DNA of 64,000 nucleotides from Falsirhodobacter xinxiangensis (lineage in GTDB: Bacteria; Pseudomonadota; Alphaproteobacteria; Rhodobacterales; Rhodobacteraceae): NCBI RefSeq assembly GCF_004959935.1, contig NZ_SMYN01000001.1, forward strand, positions 346,280-410,279. The letters run 5' to 3'. A program made the position numbers and the translations under genes. Within the stretch, counting starts at the first letter, position 1. The number at the start of each line of letters is the position of its first letter. This document shows positions 7,940-15,816 of this stretch, piece after piece. Under the pieces are notes generated by a model. It saw only the letters and a list, made by a program, of their open reading frames with translations. It was not told the origin of the DNA and made no database searches.

Positions 7940-8806
7940 TCATAGGGTCAGCCGAAAGTCCTTGCCGTCGCGCGATACGGTGATTGCGCCTGCCTCGATG
8001 GATTTCAGCATCCAGCCCTGCTGAAGTGCAGCACCGGGATAGCGGCGCTCGCCCCGTGCATCGACGATATAGGGGTCCGCACCGAACCAGACGGCCTGGA
8101 ACGCGAATTTCGGCGGGGTGGCGGGGGCGGCGACGGTCACGTTGCCGGACAGCACGTTGCGCCCGCCATAGGTGCCGTCGAACCAGCGTTGCACTTCCGT
8201 CCATTTGGGCGAGTCTGCCTCGGTCACGCTGCCCGAAACCGCAAGGTGATGGCCGTTCGCGATGACGGTCAGGTCCAGCCCCGCCGCCGCGATCCGCTCG
8301 CGCAGCCGATCTGCGGCGTCGGTGTCGGTGACGATGGCGGGGGCTGCGGGTGCAGGCAGCTCGCGCGGGGCGGTCGCCACGCCGAAACCGCTGGATTGCG
8401 TGGCGATCAGAACCGCCAGCACCGCCAGCAATGCCGAGGCGAGGCCGACGATCATCCGCCGCCCGTCCGGCACGGCATTGCGCTTGATCTCGAACCGCGC
8501 ATCGCCCAGCGCCAGCGTCACGGGAAGCGTCGTGCGGCAGCCATGGCCACGCTGGACCGGCTGTCGCCCTTCGATCATCACAGTGCCGCCAAGCGCATCG
8601 ACGGCCACCTGCCGCCCATAGAAGCGCAGACGCAGATGGTCCGGCGCAATCTGGCGGTCGGCCAGCACCACGTCGCAGCCGGGACCAGAGCCGATCATGC
8701 AGCTGTCGCCCGCGATGGGGGTCACGACGCCGCGATGCAGCCCGTCCAGCACGTTCAGCATAAGCCCGCCGCGGGGGGCGGTCGCAACATGTGTCATGGC
8801 GGTCAT
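7940..8806 (-). CDS. sctD: T3SS inner membrane ring protein SctD (FHA-like, YscD/HrpQ family)
   Basis: About 288 residues from the ATG at 8806; a second ATG at 8797 is also possible, and an earlier one at 8857 lies inside the hairpin. The N-terminal cytoplasmic domain is FHA-like (LDGLHRG, IGSGPGCDVVLAD, IAPDHLRLRF). One transmembrane helix follows (GLASALLAVLAVLIATQ, about residues 120-140), then a periplasmic part with BON-like segments (DRLRERIAAAGLDLTVIANG). It is shorter than YscD (about 420), so it probably has fewer periplasmic ring domains. It heads the leftward operon that continues with the SctX-like gene, sctY and sctV. Confidence 0.88.
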   Translation of the reverse strand: MTAMTHVATAPRGGLMLNVLDGLHRGVVTPIAGDSCMIGSGPGCDVVLADRQIAPDHLRLRFYGRQVAVDALGGTVMIEGRQPVQRGHGCRTTLPVTLALGDARFEIKRNAVPDGRRMIVGLASALLAVLAVLIATQSSGFGVATAPRELPAPAAPAIVTDTDAADRLRERIAAAGLDLTVIANGHHLAVSGSVTEADSPKWTEVQRWFDGTYGGRNVLSGNVTVAAPATPPKFAFQAVWFGADPYIVDARGERRYPGAALQQGWMLKSIEAGAITVSRDGKDFRLTL

Positions 8807-8828
8807 GGGCAAATGAAATCCGTAAAAT

Positions 8829-8859
8829 AAATGCAGGCGGCGCAGCGCCGCCTGCATTT
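8829..8859 (-). terminator. Strong intrinsic terminator after the 52-aa gene
   Basis: A perfect inverted repeat with 13-bp arms (AAATGCAGGCGGC / GCCGCCTGCATTT), extendable inward by GC pairs, lies 7 nt beyond the stop of the 52-residue gene. On the minus strand it is followed by TATTTTA. It would separate the abundant small-protein transcript from sctD, as expected for a highly expressed structural subunit. Confidence 0.8.
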
Positions 8860-8866
8860 TGAAAAA

Positions 8867-9025
8867 TTAGTTCTGCGGGCGCTGTTTGGTTGCGTCCAGC
8901 TCGGTCTTCTTCTCGGTCGTGATCTCGGTGATCTTGGCCGATTTCTCGATGGCAGCGTCGAAAGCGGCTTCCATCTTGGCGATTGCTGCGTCGGCGCCGC
9001 CGGACGAAACGGGAGGGGTTGCCAT
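8867..9025 (-). CDS. Small secreted-type T3SS protein (needle or filament subunit candidate)
   Basis: 52 residues from the ATG at 9025, which has GGAG 8-12 nt upstream; an earlier ATG at 9091 has no such site. After a Gly/Ser-rich start it is one long amphipathic helix rich in Ala, Glu and Lys (MEAAFDAAIEKS) ending in KQRPQN. The last 39 residues match the end of the 148-residue protein at 16627 at 31 positions, and the DNA is also similar. It is monocistronic, with a strong terminator. Size, helical character and likely high expression suggest a needle (SctF), pilus or filament subunit, but no known needle motif was recognised. Confidence 0.8.
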   Translation of the reverse strand: MATPPVSSGGADAAIAKMEAAFDAAIEKSAKITEITTEKKTELDATKQRPQN

Positions 9026-9218
9026 TGGTGTCACTCCATTCAGGTTTTCACACGACGGGCTGCCGACACGTTCTGCATCAGCCCCGAGCATTTCGGGCCG
9101 TCGCGGGCAAAAAATCGGATTTGTGTGAAAGTTTTACGTATAGTTTCGACAAGTTAGCGATAATCCGCCCATCGCAGTTTGTCATAAAACTGCATAAAAT
9201 TTGTGGTCCCACCGGGGC
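9026..9218. promoter_or_regulatory. Divergent control region between the small-protein gene and the sctC1-T operon
   Basis: This 193-bp stretch is clearly AT-richer than the flanking genes and separates the two divergent T3SS transcripts, so both promoters should be here. No confident -35/-10 pair with normal spacing was found. It contains the palindrome at 9174-9193. Confidence 0.6.
9174..9193. promoter_or_regulatory. Operator-like palindrome upstream of sctC1
   Basis: GCAGTTT and AAACTGC are perfect 7-bp arms separated by 6 nt (GTCATA), ending 25 nt before the sctC1 start. The symmetry suits a dimeric regulator or an RNA hairpin in the leader. It does not look like the rhizobial tts box. 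No regulator gene was seen in the window. Confidence 0.4.
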
Positions 9219-9812
9219 ATGACCTTCGTTCCGCGATCCCTGCAGGCCGCCGTCGCCTTGCTTTCGACGTTGCTTGCCAGCCCTGTGCTGGCCGTGCCCG
9301 CATGGTCGGACGCGCCCTATGACTATGTCGTCCTGGATCAGGATATCCGCGCCACATTCACCGATTTCGGACGCAATCTTGGCATCGCCGTATCGCTGTC
9401 GGACACCGTCAAGGGGCGGGTGCGCGGGCGCGTCGATGCGACCACGGCGGGCGAGTTCCTTGACAGCCTGAGCGATTCGAACGGGCTGAACTGGTATTTC
9501 GACGGCGCGGTGCTGCATGTCAGCGCGGCGTCCGAATATGCCACGCGCACCGTGCCCATCGGGAGTTTGCGCAGCGAGGATGTAATTGCGGGACTGGACC
9601 GGCTGGAGATCGCCGACGACCGTTTCGACATCCGCGGCGGCACCGGCGTCGTCTCGGTTTCCGGGCCGCCCGCCTTTGTCGCGGCGGTGCGCGATTACGT
9701 GCAGAACATGCAGCCCGCCCCGGCGGCGCCCGATCAGGACCACCCAAACGTCCGCGTCTTTCGCGGCCGTATCGGCGGCGAAACCGTCGCAACTGCCATC
9801 CCCAACCCGTGA
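9219..9812 (+). CDS. sctC1: Secretin N-domain protein SctC1 (NolW/RhcC1-like)
   Basis: 197 residues from the ATG at 9219, giving a clean signal peptide (cleavage after LASPVLA, about residue 26). The mature part has an N0-like domain (YDYVVLDQDIRATFTDFG, GIAVSLSDTVKGRVRGRV) and an N1-like domain (VPIGSLRSEDVIAGLDRLE, then VSVSGPPAFVAAVRDYVQ). It ends without any pore domain. This is the split-secretin arrangement of rhizobia, where NolW (RhcC1) carries the periplasmic domains and RhcC2 the pore. It is first in the rightward operon, as nolW precedes nolB-rhcJ in rhizobia. Its expected partner is the Tad-type pore at 3792. Confidence 0.88.
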   Translation: MTFVPRSLQAAVALLSTLLASPVLAVPAWSDAPYDYVVLDQDIRATFTDFGRNLGIAVSLSDTVKGRVRGRVDATTAGEFLDSLSDSNGLNWYFDGAVLHVSAASEYATRTVPIGSLRSEDVIAGLDRLEIADDRFDIRGGTGVVSVSGPPAFVAAVRDYVQNMQPAPAAPDQDHPNVRVFRGRIGGETVATAIPNP

Positions 9813-9824
9813 AAGGACACAGAC

Positions 9825-10037
9825 ATGGCGACGACCCCGATCTCCGGCGCTGATGGCGTCACCTCCGCCTCCGGCGACGAAGCCGCCTTCGACAAGGCCA
9901 TCGAGAATGCGCAGGGCGGCGAGATGACGCCCGAACTGGAGGAGATGATGATCGAAGGCGCCGTCACCATCGGCGGCCAGATGATCATCATGCCGCGCGC
10001 CAATGACATCCTGAACGAGGCGATGTCGGACGAATGA
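9825..10037 (+). CDS. Small T3SS protein between sctC1 and sctI (needle/pilus candidate)
   Basis: 70 residues with AAGGA upstream of the ATG. It has a Ser/Gly-rich N-terminus (ISGADGVTSASG), a helical segment AAFDKAIENA that resembles AFDAAIEKS of the 52-residue protein, and a C-terminal half GGQMIIMPRANDILNEAM. No signal or membrane span is seen. The length and position suit a needle or pilus subunit (SctF/NopA-like), exported through the apparatus. An alternative is a chaperone for such a subunit. I do not recognise it with certainty. Confidence 0.75.
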   Translation: MATTPISGADGVTSASGDEAAFDKAIENAQGGEMTPELEEMMIEGAVTIGGQMIIMPRANDILNEAMSDE

Positions 10038-10083
10038 GACCGGATCGGGGGCCATGCCCCCGTCCACCGCGCAGGAGACAAAC

Positions 10084-10491
10084 ATGACCATCGAAGCCAT
10101 CGCCGCCCCCACGGACGCGGTTCAGACGCAGAACCTGTTCGAACATGCCGCCGCGAATGCCCAAGGGCTGTCGCAGGGCGCCGGCCCGCAGCAGCTTGGC
10201 GGCGAGGTCATGCAGAACCTGCAGGGCTATATCGAACGCAGCGGCAGCCTTGCCGACCGCACGCGCGAGCTGTCGCAGCAGCCAACCGGCAGCGCGCTGG
10301 TCAGCCTGCCATCCGGACATATGCCGACCCTTCCCGCGCAGCCCGACGCGGCACCCGTGAACGACAGCCAGATGGACCGCGCGATCCAGTCGCTTGGCCT
10401 GATGTTCGATCACGCGATCGAAACGCAGCTTGTCGTGCGCGGCGCGACGCAGGTTTCCGGCGCGGCCAACACGCTTCTGCGCGGCCAGTGA
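10084..10491 (+). CDS. sctI: T3SS inner rod/adapter protein SctI
   Basis: 135 residues from the ATG at 10084, preceded by CAGGAGACA. An in-frame start 30 nt earlier has no good site. The middle is polar and disordered-looking (Gln, Pro, Ser). The C-terminal 40 residues form the conserved SctI helix ending QVSGAANTLLRGQ, which resembles the TLL-Q ending of inner rod proteins. It corresponds to the nolB position between rhcC1 and rhcJ. It should link the needle to the export gate and the SctJ ring. Its stop overlaps the sctJ start (TGATG). Confidence 0.8.
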   Translation: MTIEAIAAPTDAVQTQNLFEHAAANAQGLSQGAGPQQLGGEVMQNLQGYIERSGSLADRTRELSQQPTGSALVSLPSGHMPTLPAQPDAAPVNDSQMDRAIQSLGLMFDHAIETQLVVRGATQVSGAANTLLRGQ

Positions 10492-11252
10492 TGCGCGCCA
10501 GACTTGCCTTGGCCGCACTGGCCCTCCTGACCCTCTCGGCCTGCCGCGAAGATCTTTATACCAATCTGGACGAGCGTGAAGCGAACCGCATCGTCGCCGT
10601 GCTGGAACGCAGCGGCATCCCCGCCAACCGCCTGATGCAGGACGACGGCGCCATGACCGTCCGCGTGGACGAGGCCCGCTTTGCCGAAGCCGTCGCGCTT
10701 CTGGAACAGGCCGGGCTGCCGCAGCAGAAATTCGCCTCCATGGGCGAAGTGTTCCAGCAGGACGGGCTTGTCGCCTCGCCCATGCAGGAGCGCGCGCGGA
10801 TGCTGTTCGCGCTGTCCGAGGAACTGTCGCGCACCGTGTCCGAAATCGACGGCATCCAGGCGGCCCGGGTCCATATCGTGCTGCCCGAGAACGATCCGCT
10901 GCGGCAGGGCGCGCAGCCGTCCTCGGCCTCCGTTTTCGTGCGGCACGATGCGGGTCTGGACGTCGCCACGCTGATCCCGCAGATCAAGACGCTGATCGCC
11001 AACGGCATTGCGGGGCTGACCTATGACAAGGTGTCGGTCGTGCCGGTGGTGGCCGCGGCGCGCCTGGACCCGACCGTGCAACCCTTGGCGAATGTGCTGG
11101 GCATCTGGGTGCTGGAGACCAGCCGCGCGCGCCTCGTCGCGCTTTTGACCGCGTTGGCGGGGCTGTCGGCGGTCTTGGGCGCGGCGCTTGGCTGGATGGT
11201 CTGGCGCAAGCGTGGGCAGGCCGAGACCTACTTGCTTGAGGTTCGCAAGTGA
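10491..11252 (+). CDS. sctJ: T3SS inner ring lipoprotein SctJ (YscJ/NolT family)
   Basis: 253 residues from the ATG at 10491; a GTG one codon earlier is possible. It has a lipoprotein signal with lipobox LSAC, then the YscJ double ring-building domain. Recognisable family segments are DLYTNLDEREANRIVAVLE, FASMGEVFQQDGLVASP, ERARMLFALSEELSRT, ARVHIVLPENDPL and SSASVFVRH. A C-terminal membrane helix (LVALLTALAGLSAVLGAALG, about residues 215-235) anchors it. The sequence is typical in length and features. It overlaps both neighbours and is the rhcJ/nolT equivalent. Confidence 0.97.
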   Translation: MRARLALAALALLTLSACREDLYTNLDEREANRIVAVLERSGIPANRLMQDDGAMTVRVDEARFAEAVALLEQAGLPQQKFASMGEVFQQDGLVASPMQERARMLFALSEELSRTVSEIDGIQAARVHIVLPENDPLRQGAQPSSASVFVRHDAGLDVATLIPQIKTLIANGIAGLTYDKVSVVPVVAAARLDPTVQPLANVLGIWVLETSRARLVALLTALAGLSAVLGAALGWMVWRKRGQAETYLLEVRK

Positions 11253-11752
11253 CGCCGCATCCCGCCCGCCTTGCCGCCGCCTTCGATCCCCCCATCCCCG
11301 TCGATGTCGCGGCAAAGCTGCTGGTGCAGCCGCGTTTCGCAAGCCGGATCGCCGTCATGCTGGACAGCGGCGACGCCCCCGCCCGCACGGTGCTGGAGGG
11401 GATCGCCAAGCGCGCCGGTGCGGTGCTTTATGCCCGCAGCTTCGTGCGCGAGATCCGGGGGCCCGTGATCGCCGACCTGTCCGCACGGCTTGGCCCGGCG
11501 CTGGACGATGCCCGCGCGCATGTGGATCTGGGCTGGGACAGGATCGCACCAACCGACCCAGATGCGCTGGCGACGGCTATCGACAACGCGGGCACTGCCT
11601 GCCTTGCCGCATGGCTGGCGGACCTGCCCGATGCGGAACGCCGCCGCATCGCGCTGCAATGGCCCTGCGATGGCGGCCTGCCCCACACGGATGACGACGA
11701 GATCCTGACGCTCGGCCCCCGCATTTTTTGCCGCCTGATGGACACGGAATGA
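11249..11752 (+). CDS. sctK: T3SS sorting platform accessory protein SctK (NolU-like)
   Basis: 167 residues, GTG start overlapping the sctJ stop (GTGA). The sequence is soluble and helical with no signal, and its motifs are poorly conserved. The assignment rests mainly on position: SctK/NolU proteins lie between SctJ and SctL in Rhc and Hrc operons and sit at the cytoplasmic sorting platform between SctD and SctQ. It is a little shorter than NolU (about 210). The late segment GPRIFCRLMD may be the C-terminal helix. Another small cytoplasmic component cannot be excluded. Confidence 0.75.
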   Translation: MTPHPARLAAAFDPPIPVDVAAKLLVQPRFASRIAVMLDSGDAPARTVLEGIAKRAGAVLYARSFVREIRGPVIADLSARLGPALDDARAHVDLGWDRIAPTDPDALATAIDNAGTACLAAWLADLPDAERRRIALQWPCDGGLPHTDDDEILTLGPRIFCRLMDTE

Positions 11753-12306
11753 CCCTGCCCGACCGCCCCACCGCCCGCGTGATCCGCGCCGCCGAGGCCG
11801 AGGCGTGGCAGGACGGTTTCGCCTTCCTGTCCCGCGCCAAAGACGAGGCCGCCGCCCTGCGCGCCACGGTCGATGCCGAAATCGCCGCCGCCCGCGACGA
11901 AGGTCGCGCCCATGGCCGCCAGCAGGGCGAGACCGACGCCGCCACGCTTCTGCTTGCCACCCAAGCGCAGGTGGACCGCTATCTTGCTGGCATCGAGCCG
12001 CAACTGGTCGATCTGACCTTCCGCATCATCGACCAGATCCTCGACGGCGCGACGGATGCCGAACTGATCGCCCGCGCAACCCGCCGCGCGCTGCAAACCT
12101 TTCGCGGGACCGAGGCGATCACCCTCTCGGTCCCCGAACCCGCACTGGCCGAGGTGGAGGCGCAGCTTCGGGGGCTGGACCTGCGCGTCACCGCGGACCG
12201 CCACCTGACGGGCCGTCAATGCATCCTGTCCAGCCCGGCCAGCAGCATCGACATCAGCATCGACGCCCAGCTTCAGGCGATCCGCACGGCCATGGGCGCG
12301 GCATGA
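11749..12306 (+). CDS. sctL: T3SS ATPase stator SctL (NolV/YscL family)
   Basis: 185 residues from the ATG at 11749 (ATGA overlap with sctK). The N-terminal half is a long charged helix (DEAAALRATVDAEIAAARDE) with the Gly-containing repeat typical of FliH/YscL (EGRAHGRQQGETDAATLL). The C-terminal half is the V/F-type stator-like domain (VDLTFRIIDQILDG, LSSPASSIDISIDAQL). SctL binds SctN and connects it to SctQ pods. Its position directly before sctN is conserved across T3SS and flagella. Confidence 0.92.
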   Translation: MTLPDRPTARVIRAAEAEAWQDGFAFLSRAKDEAAALRATVDAEIAAARDEGRAHGRQQGETDAATLLLATQAQVDRYLAGIEPQLVDLTFRIIDQILDGATDAELIARATRRALQTFRGTEAITLSVPEPALAEVEAQLRGLDLRVTADRHLTGRQCILSSPASSIDISIDAQLQAIRTAMGAA

Positions 12307-13604
12307 GCCAGCTTGACACGATCCTTCCGCGCCTTGCCCGCGCCGCCGCAGCGACCGATCCCCGACCCATGCGCGGGCGCGTGCGCGAGATTCGCGGCAT
12401 CCTGATCCACGCCAGCCTGCCCGCCGCCCGCATCGGCGAATTGTGCCACCTGCGCGATCCCGTGACGGGCCGGATGGTCCCGGCCGAGGTGATCGGATTT
12501 CAGGACGATCTGGCCATCCTTGCCGCCGTGGGCGATCTGGAAGGGCTTTCGAGTCGCTGCGAGGTGATCCCGACCGGCCGCCCGCTGCATATCCCCGTGG
12601 GCAGCGCGCTTCTGGGCCGGATCATCGACCCGATGGGCCAGCCGCTGGACGGCGCACCCATCGACGGCGCACCGCAGCCCGTCCATCGCGACCCGCCCGA
12701 CGCCCTGTCGCGCCAGATCATCCACCAACCCCTGCCGCTTGGCATCCGCGCCATCGACGGATTGGTGACGGTCGCGCGGGGTCAGCGCGTCGGCATATTC
12801 GGCGCGCCCGGCACAGGCAAATCCTCGCTTCTGTCGGCCATCGTGCGGGGAACGGCGGCGGATGTCATCGTCATCGGCCTGATCGGAGAGCGCGGGCGCG
12901 AGGTGCGCGAATTGTTGGAGCGCCACCTCCCCCCCGAGGCGCGCGCCCGCACCGTCACCGTCGTCGCCACGTCGGACCGCCCCGCGATTGAACGGGTCAA
13001 GGCCGCCTATACCGCGACGACGGTGGCCGAACATTTCCGCGACCTTGGCCATGACGTGCTGTTGCTGATGGATTCGGTCACCCGCTTTGCCCGCGCCCAG
13101 CGCGAAGTCGGGTTGGCCGCGGGCGAGCCGCCGACGCGGCGCGGCTTTCCGCCCTCGTTCTTCTCGGCCCTGCCCCGGCTTCTGGAACGAGCGGGACCCG
13201 GAGAGCGCGGGTCGATCACCGGGCTCTATACCGTGCTGACCGAGGGCGACGCATCGCTGGACCCGGTGGCCGAGGAGACGAAGTCGATCCTCGATGGTCA
13301 TATCGTGCTGTCGCCCGATCTGGCCCAACGCGGGCATTTCCCCGCCATCGACATCCTGCAAAGCCGCTCGCGCTTGATGAACGCCGTCGCCCCGGCACGG
13401 CAGCAGGAACTCGCGACCGACATCCGCGACGCGCTGGCCACGCATGACGAAATGAAGCTTCTGCTGCGGATCGGCGAATATAGCGCTGGCAGCGATGCCA
13501 GGGTGGACCGCGCCATCGCGCTCGTCCCTGCCATCGAAGCCTTCCTGCGCCAATCCGGCCCGGCGGGCGATACGCTGGCGCAGATGGAGGCGATCTTCGC
13601 ATGA
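12303..13604 (+). CDS. sctN: T3SS ATPase SctN
   Basis: 433 residues, a normal length. Walker A is GAPGTGKSS with Lys173. Walker B falls in the segment VLLLMDSVTRFARAQREV, and the family region GEPPTRRGFPPSFFSALPRL follows. The beta-subunit-like arrangement and GSITGLYTVLTEGD identify the T3SS/flagellar ATPase rather than F1 beta. It unfolds substrates and separates them from chaperones at the cytoplasmic entry. It overlaps sctL and sctO by 4 nt on each side, so the operon is tightly coupled. Confidence 0.98.
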   Translation: MSQLDTILPRLARAAAATDPRPMRGRVREIRGILIHASLPAARIGELCHLRDPVTGRMVPAEVIGFQDDLAILAAVGDLEGLSSRCEVIPTGRPLHIPVGSALLGRIIDPMGQPLDGAPIDGAPQPVHRDPPDALSRQIIHQPLPLGIRAIDGLVTVARGQRVGIFGAPGTGKSSLLSAIVRGTAADVIVIGLIGERGREVRELLERHLPPEARARTVTVVATSDRPAIERVKAAYTATTVAEHFRDLGHDVLLLMDSVTRFARAQREVGLAAGEPPTRRGFPPSFFSALPRLLERAGPGERGSITGLYTVLTEGDASLDPVAEETKSILDGHIVLSPDLAQRGHFPAIDILQSRSRLMNAVAPARQQELATDIRDALATHDEMKLLLRIGEYSAGSDARVDRAIALVPAIEAFLRQSGPAGDTLAQMEAIFA

Positions 13605-14014
13605 CCGACCTGCGCCCCCTTCTGCGCCTGCGCGCCTTGCGCGAGACCCGCGCCGCCCACGCCGCAGCGATGGCCGAGGCGCGCCTTGCCGCCGCCCGTG
13701 CATCCGAAGCCGAGGCGCTGGCGTCCATCGCGCGTCACGACCGGAACGCCGCCGCACAGGACGCCATGCTGCATGACGCGATGATCGCTCGCGGCTTCAC
13801 CATGGCCGACCTGACCGATGCCGATATCCGCGCCCGGCACGCATCGCACCACCGCGAAGCCTTGGCAGAGACGCATCGCGCCAGCGCCAGCAGCGTCGAA
13901 GATGCCCGCATCGATGCCGACGCACGGCAGCGCGACCTGCGCCGCGCTGTTCTTGGCCATGAGAAGCTGCGCCTTGCGACGCCCCGCCCCGCCGACGAGG
14001 ACACCGATGACTGA
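13601..14014 (+). CDS. sctO: T3SS stalk protein SctO (YscO/FliJ type, y4yJ position)
   Basis: 137 residues, predicted as a long antiparallel coiled coil. It is very rich in Ala, Arg and His, without Pro or Gly in the long helices (RLRALRETRAAHAAAMAEAR, then HREALAETHRASASSVEDAR). SctO proteins are poorly conserved but always follow sctN, inserting into the ATPase hexamer as its central stalk. Position, size and coiled-coil character agree. In rhizobia the gene here is y4yJ. It overlaps sctQ by 8 nt. Confidence 0.85.
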   Translation: MTDLRPLLRLRALRETRAAHAAAMAEARLAAARASEAEALASIARHDRNAAAQDAMLHDAMIARGFTMADLTDADIRARHASHHREALAETHRASASSVEDARIDADARQRDLRRAVLGHEKLRLATPRPADEDTDD

Positions 14015-14891
14015 TTTCAAACCCGGCGTGGCGCAGCTTGCCAAGGCGCTGGCCGATTCCACGCCAGTGCAATCGGTCCGCAGCCTTCCCCTGCCGTCGC
14101 GGGGCGCCGTTCTGAATTTCGGTCCTTGGCGCGAACTGCCCGAAACGGCGCGTCACGGCTTTTCGGTCGGCGGCCAGACGGCGGTTCTGGAAATCCCGCC
14201 AGAGACGATGGACTGGATTCTGGAGCCACTGAACACTCCGCGCCCCGTCGATGCCGCGCAGCAGGGCATGCTTCTGGAACTCGCCTGTCTTGACCTGCTG
14301 ACCATGATCGAGGCTGAACTGGGCGCCATCCAACCGGGCGATCGCGATCTGCCCCCGGTCGCCTTCGACGTTGCCATCGGCGCGCTGCATCTTTCGCTGC
14401 ACCTGTCGGCGCCGCTGGCACAGGCGCTGGAAGATCTGATGGAGGCGCCGGAGCTGCCCGATCCCTCGGGCGTGGCGGTGCCCGTCACGCTTCGGCTGGG
14501 CCAGCAATTCCTGACGGCGGCGGAAATCGCCGACCTTTCCCCCGGCGATGTGATCCTGCTGGAGCCCGGCCCCGCGCGGCTTCTGGCGGGGGATGGGTTC
14601 GCCGCCGCGGTCGCATTGACCGACAATGGCCCGGTGGCGCAAACGGACCTGCTGCCCCTGCCCGCCGCCTATCCCGAGCCGCCTGTCTGCTTCGACCTGG
14701 CCGCCGCGCAGATGACGCTGGCCGACCTGAACGCGCTGGAACCCGGCGCGGTGCTGCCCCTTGCCTGCTTTGCCGATACCGCCTGCGATCTGGTGATCGG
14801 CGGGCGCGTCCTGGGGCGCGGCACGCAGGTTTCCATCGGCGCGGGCGCGGGTATCCGCATCCTGCATCTTTTCGACGCGAAGGCCCGATGA
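14007..14891 (+). CDS. sctQ: T3SS cytoplasmic platform protein SctQ (SPOA domain)
   Basis: 294 residues from the ATG at 14007; longer in-frame starts lie inside sctO. The C-terminal about 75 residues form a SPOA (FliN/FliM C-like) domain: MTLADLNALEPGAVLPL, then LVIGGRVLGRGTQVSIG. A second, more diverged SPOA-like segment (FLTAAEIADLSPGDVILLE) lies around residues 165-195, as usual in SctQ. It forms the sorting platform pods with SctK and SctL. No clear internal start for a separate SctQ-C product was identified. Confidence 0.92.
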   Translation: MTDFKPGVAQLAKALADSTPVQSVRSLPLPSRGAVLNFGPWRELPETARHGFSVGGQTAVLEIPPETMDWILEPLNTPRPVDAAQQGMLLELACLDLLTMIEAELGAIQPGDRDLPPVAFDVAIGALHLSLHLSAPLAQALEDLMEAPELPDPSGVAVPVTLRLGQQFLTAAEIADLSPGDVILLEPGPARLLAGDGFAAAVALTDNGPVAQTDLLPLPAAYPEPPVCFDLAAAQMTLADLNALEPGAVLPLACFADTACDLVIGGRVLGRGTQVSIGAGAGIRILHLFDAKAR

Positions 14892-15544
14892 CCGAATTCC
14901 AACCCAACCTGCTGGCCATTATCATCGTCATCTCGACCATCGGGCTTTTGCCGCTGGCGATCGTGACGATGACGGGGTTCCTGAAGATCTCGGTCGTGCT
15001 GTTCCTGATCCGCAACGCGCTGGGCGTGCAGCAATCGCCGCCCAACCTCGTGCTGTATGGCATCGCGCTGATCCTGACCGTCTATGTCACGACGCCGCTG
15101 GTCGGGAACATGTATCTGGCGATGGAGGCCAACCCGATCCGGATCGACACGCTGGACGGCATACTCAGCGCGGCCGACGCGCTGGCCGCCCCCTTGCGCG
15201 ATTATCTGGAGCGGTTCGCGGATGAACGCGAGCGGGCCTTCTTCATGGAGGCATCAAGCAGCGTCTGGTCGCCCGAGGCGCGCGCCGCGCTGAACGACGA
15301 CGATCTGATCGTGCTGATCCCGGCCTTCGTCGCATCCGAACTGACCCGCGCGTTCGAGATCGGGTTCCTGCTCTATATCCCCTTCCTTGTCGTCGATCTG
15401 ATCGTGGCGAACGTGCTGATGGCGATGGGGATGATGATGGTGTCGCCCACGCTGATCTCGATTCCGCTGAAGATCTTCCTGTTCGTCGCGGTCGAAGGGT
15501 GGTCGCGCCTGATGCACGGCCTGATCCTCAGCTACGGAGGCTGA
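14888..15544 (+). CDS. sctR: T3SS export gate protein SctR (FliP/YscR family)
   Basis: 218 residues, about four hydrophobic helices. Conserved segments include TGFLKISVVLFLIRNALG, PPNLVLYGIALILT and LIPAFVASELTRAFEIGFL, ending with VANVLMAMGMMMVSP and LKIFLFVAVEGW. SctR forms the pentameric base of the export gate with SctS and SctT. It has no FliP-type cleaved signal peptide, which agrees with non-flagellar SctR. Its start overlaps the end of sctQ (ATGA). Confidence 0.98.
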   Translation: MTEFQPNLLAIIIVISTIGLLPLAIVTMTGFLKISVVLFLIRNALGVQQSPPNLVLYGIALILTVYVTTPLVGNMYLAMEANPIRIDTLDGILSAADALAAPLRDYLERFADERERAFFMEASSSVWSPEARAALNDDDLIVLIPAFVASELTRAFEIGFLLYIPFLVVDLIVANVLMAMGMMMVSPTLISIPLKIFLFVAVEGWSRLMHGLILSYGG

Positions 15545-15546
15545 TG

Positions 15547-15816
15547 ATGGGACAGGAAATCTTCCTTGCCGAGATGAACCGCGCGCTGATGACGGTGCTG
15601 ATGGTGTCGGCACCGGCGCTTCTGGTCGCCATCGTGATCGGCGTCGCGGTCGGCCTGTTCCAGGCGCTGACGCAGATCCAGGACCAGACGCTGCCGCAGG
15701 CGGTGAAGCTGATCGCGGTGATGTTGGTCGTGATCTTCGCGGGCAGCCTGATGGCGGTGCAGGTCGGCGCGCTGGCCAGCCGGATGCTGGACATCTTTCC
15801 GCAGATCACCCGCTGA
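15547..15816 (+). CDS. sctS: T3SS export gate protein SctS (FliQ/YscS family)
   Basis: 89 residues. Two adjacent ATGs occur at 15544 and 15547. GGAGG ends at 15540, so the second has better spacing. Two transmembrane helices (LMVSAPALLVAIVIGVAVGL and VKLIAVMLVVIFAGSLMAVQ) flank the conserved QALTQIQDQTLPQAVK loop, which is diagnostic for the family. The length matches other SctS proteins (86-91). Confidence 0.97.
   Translation: MGQEIFLAEMNRALMTVLMVSAPALLVAIVIGVAVGLFQALTQIQDQTLPQAVKLIAVMLVVIFAGSLMAVQVGALASRMLDIFPQITR

Noticed and set aside
9026-9218. A rhizobial tts box before sctC1
   Set aside because: The region has a palindrome, but not with the layout expected of a TtsI site.
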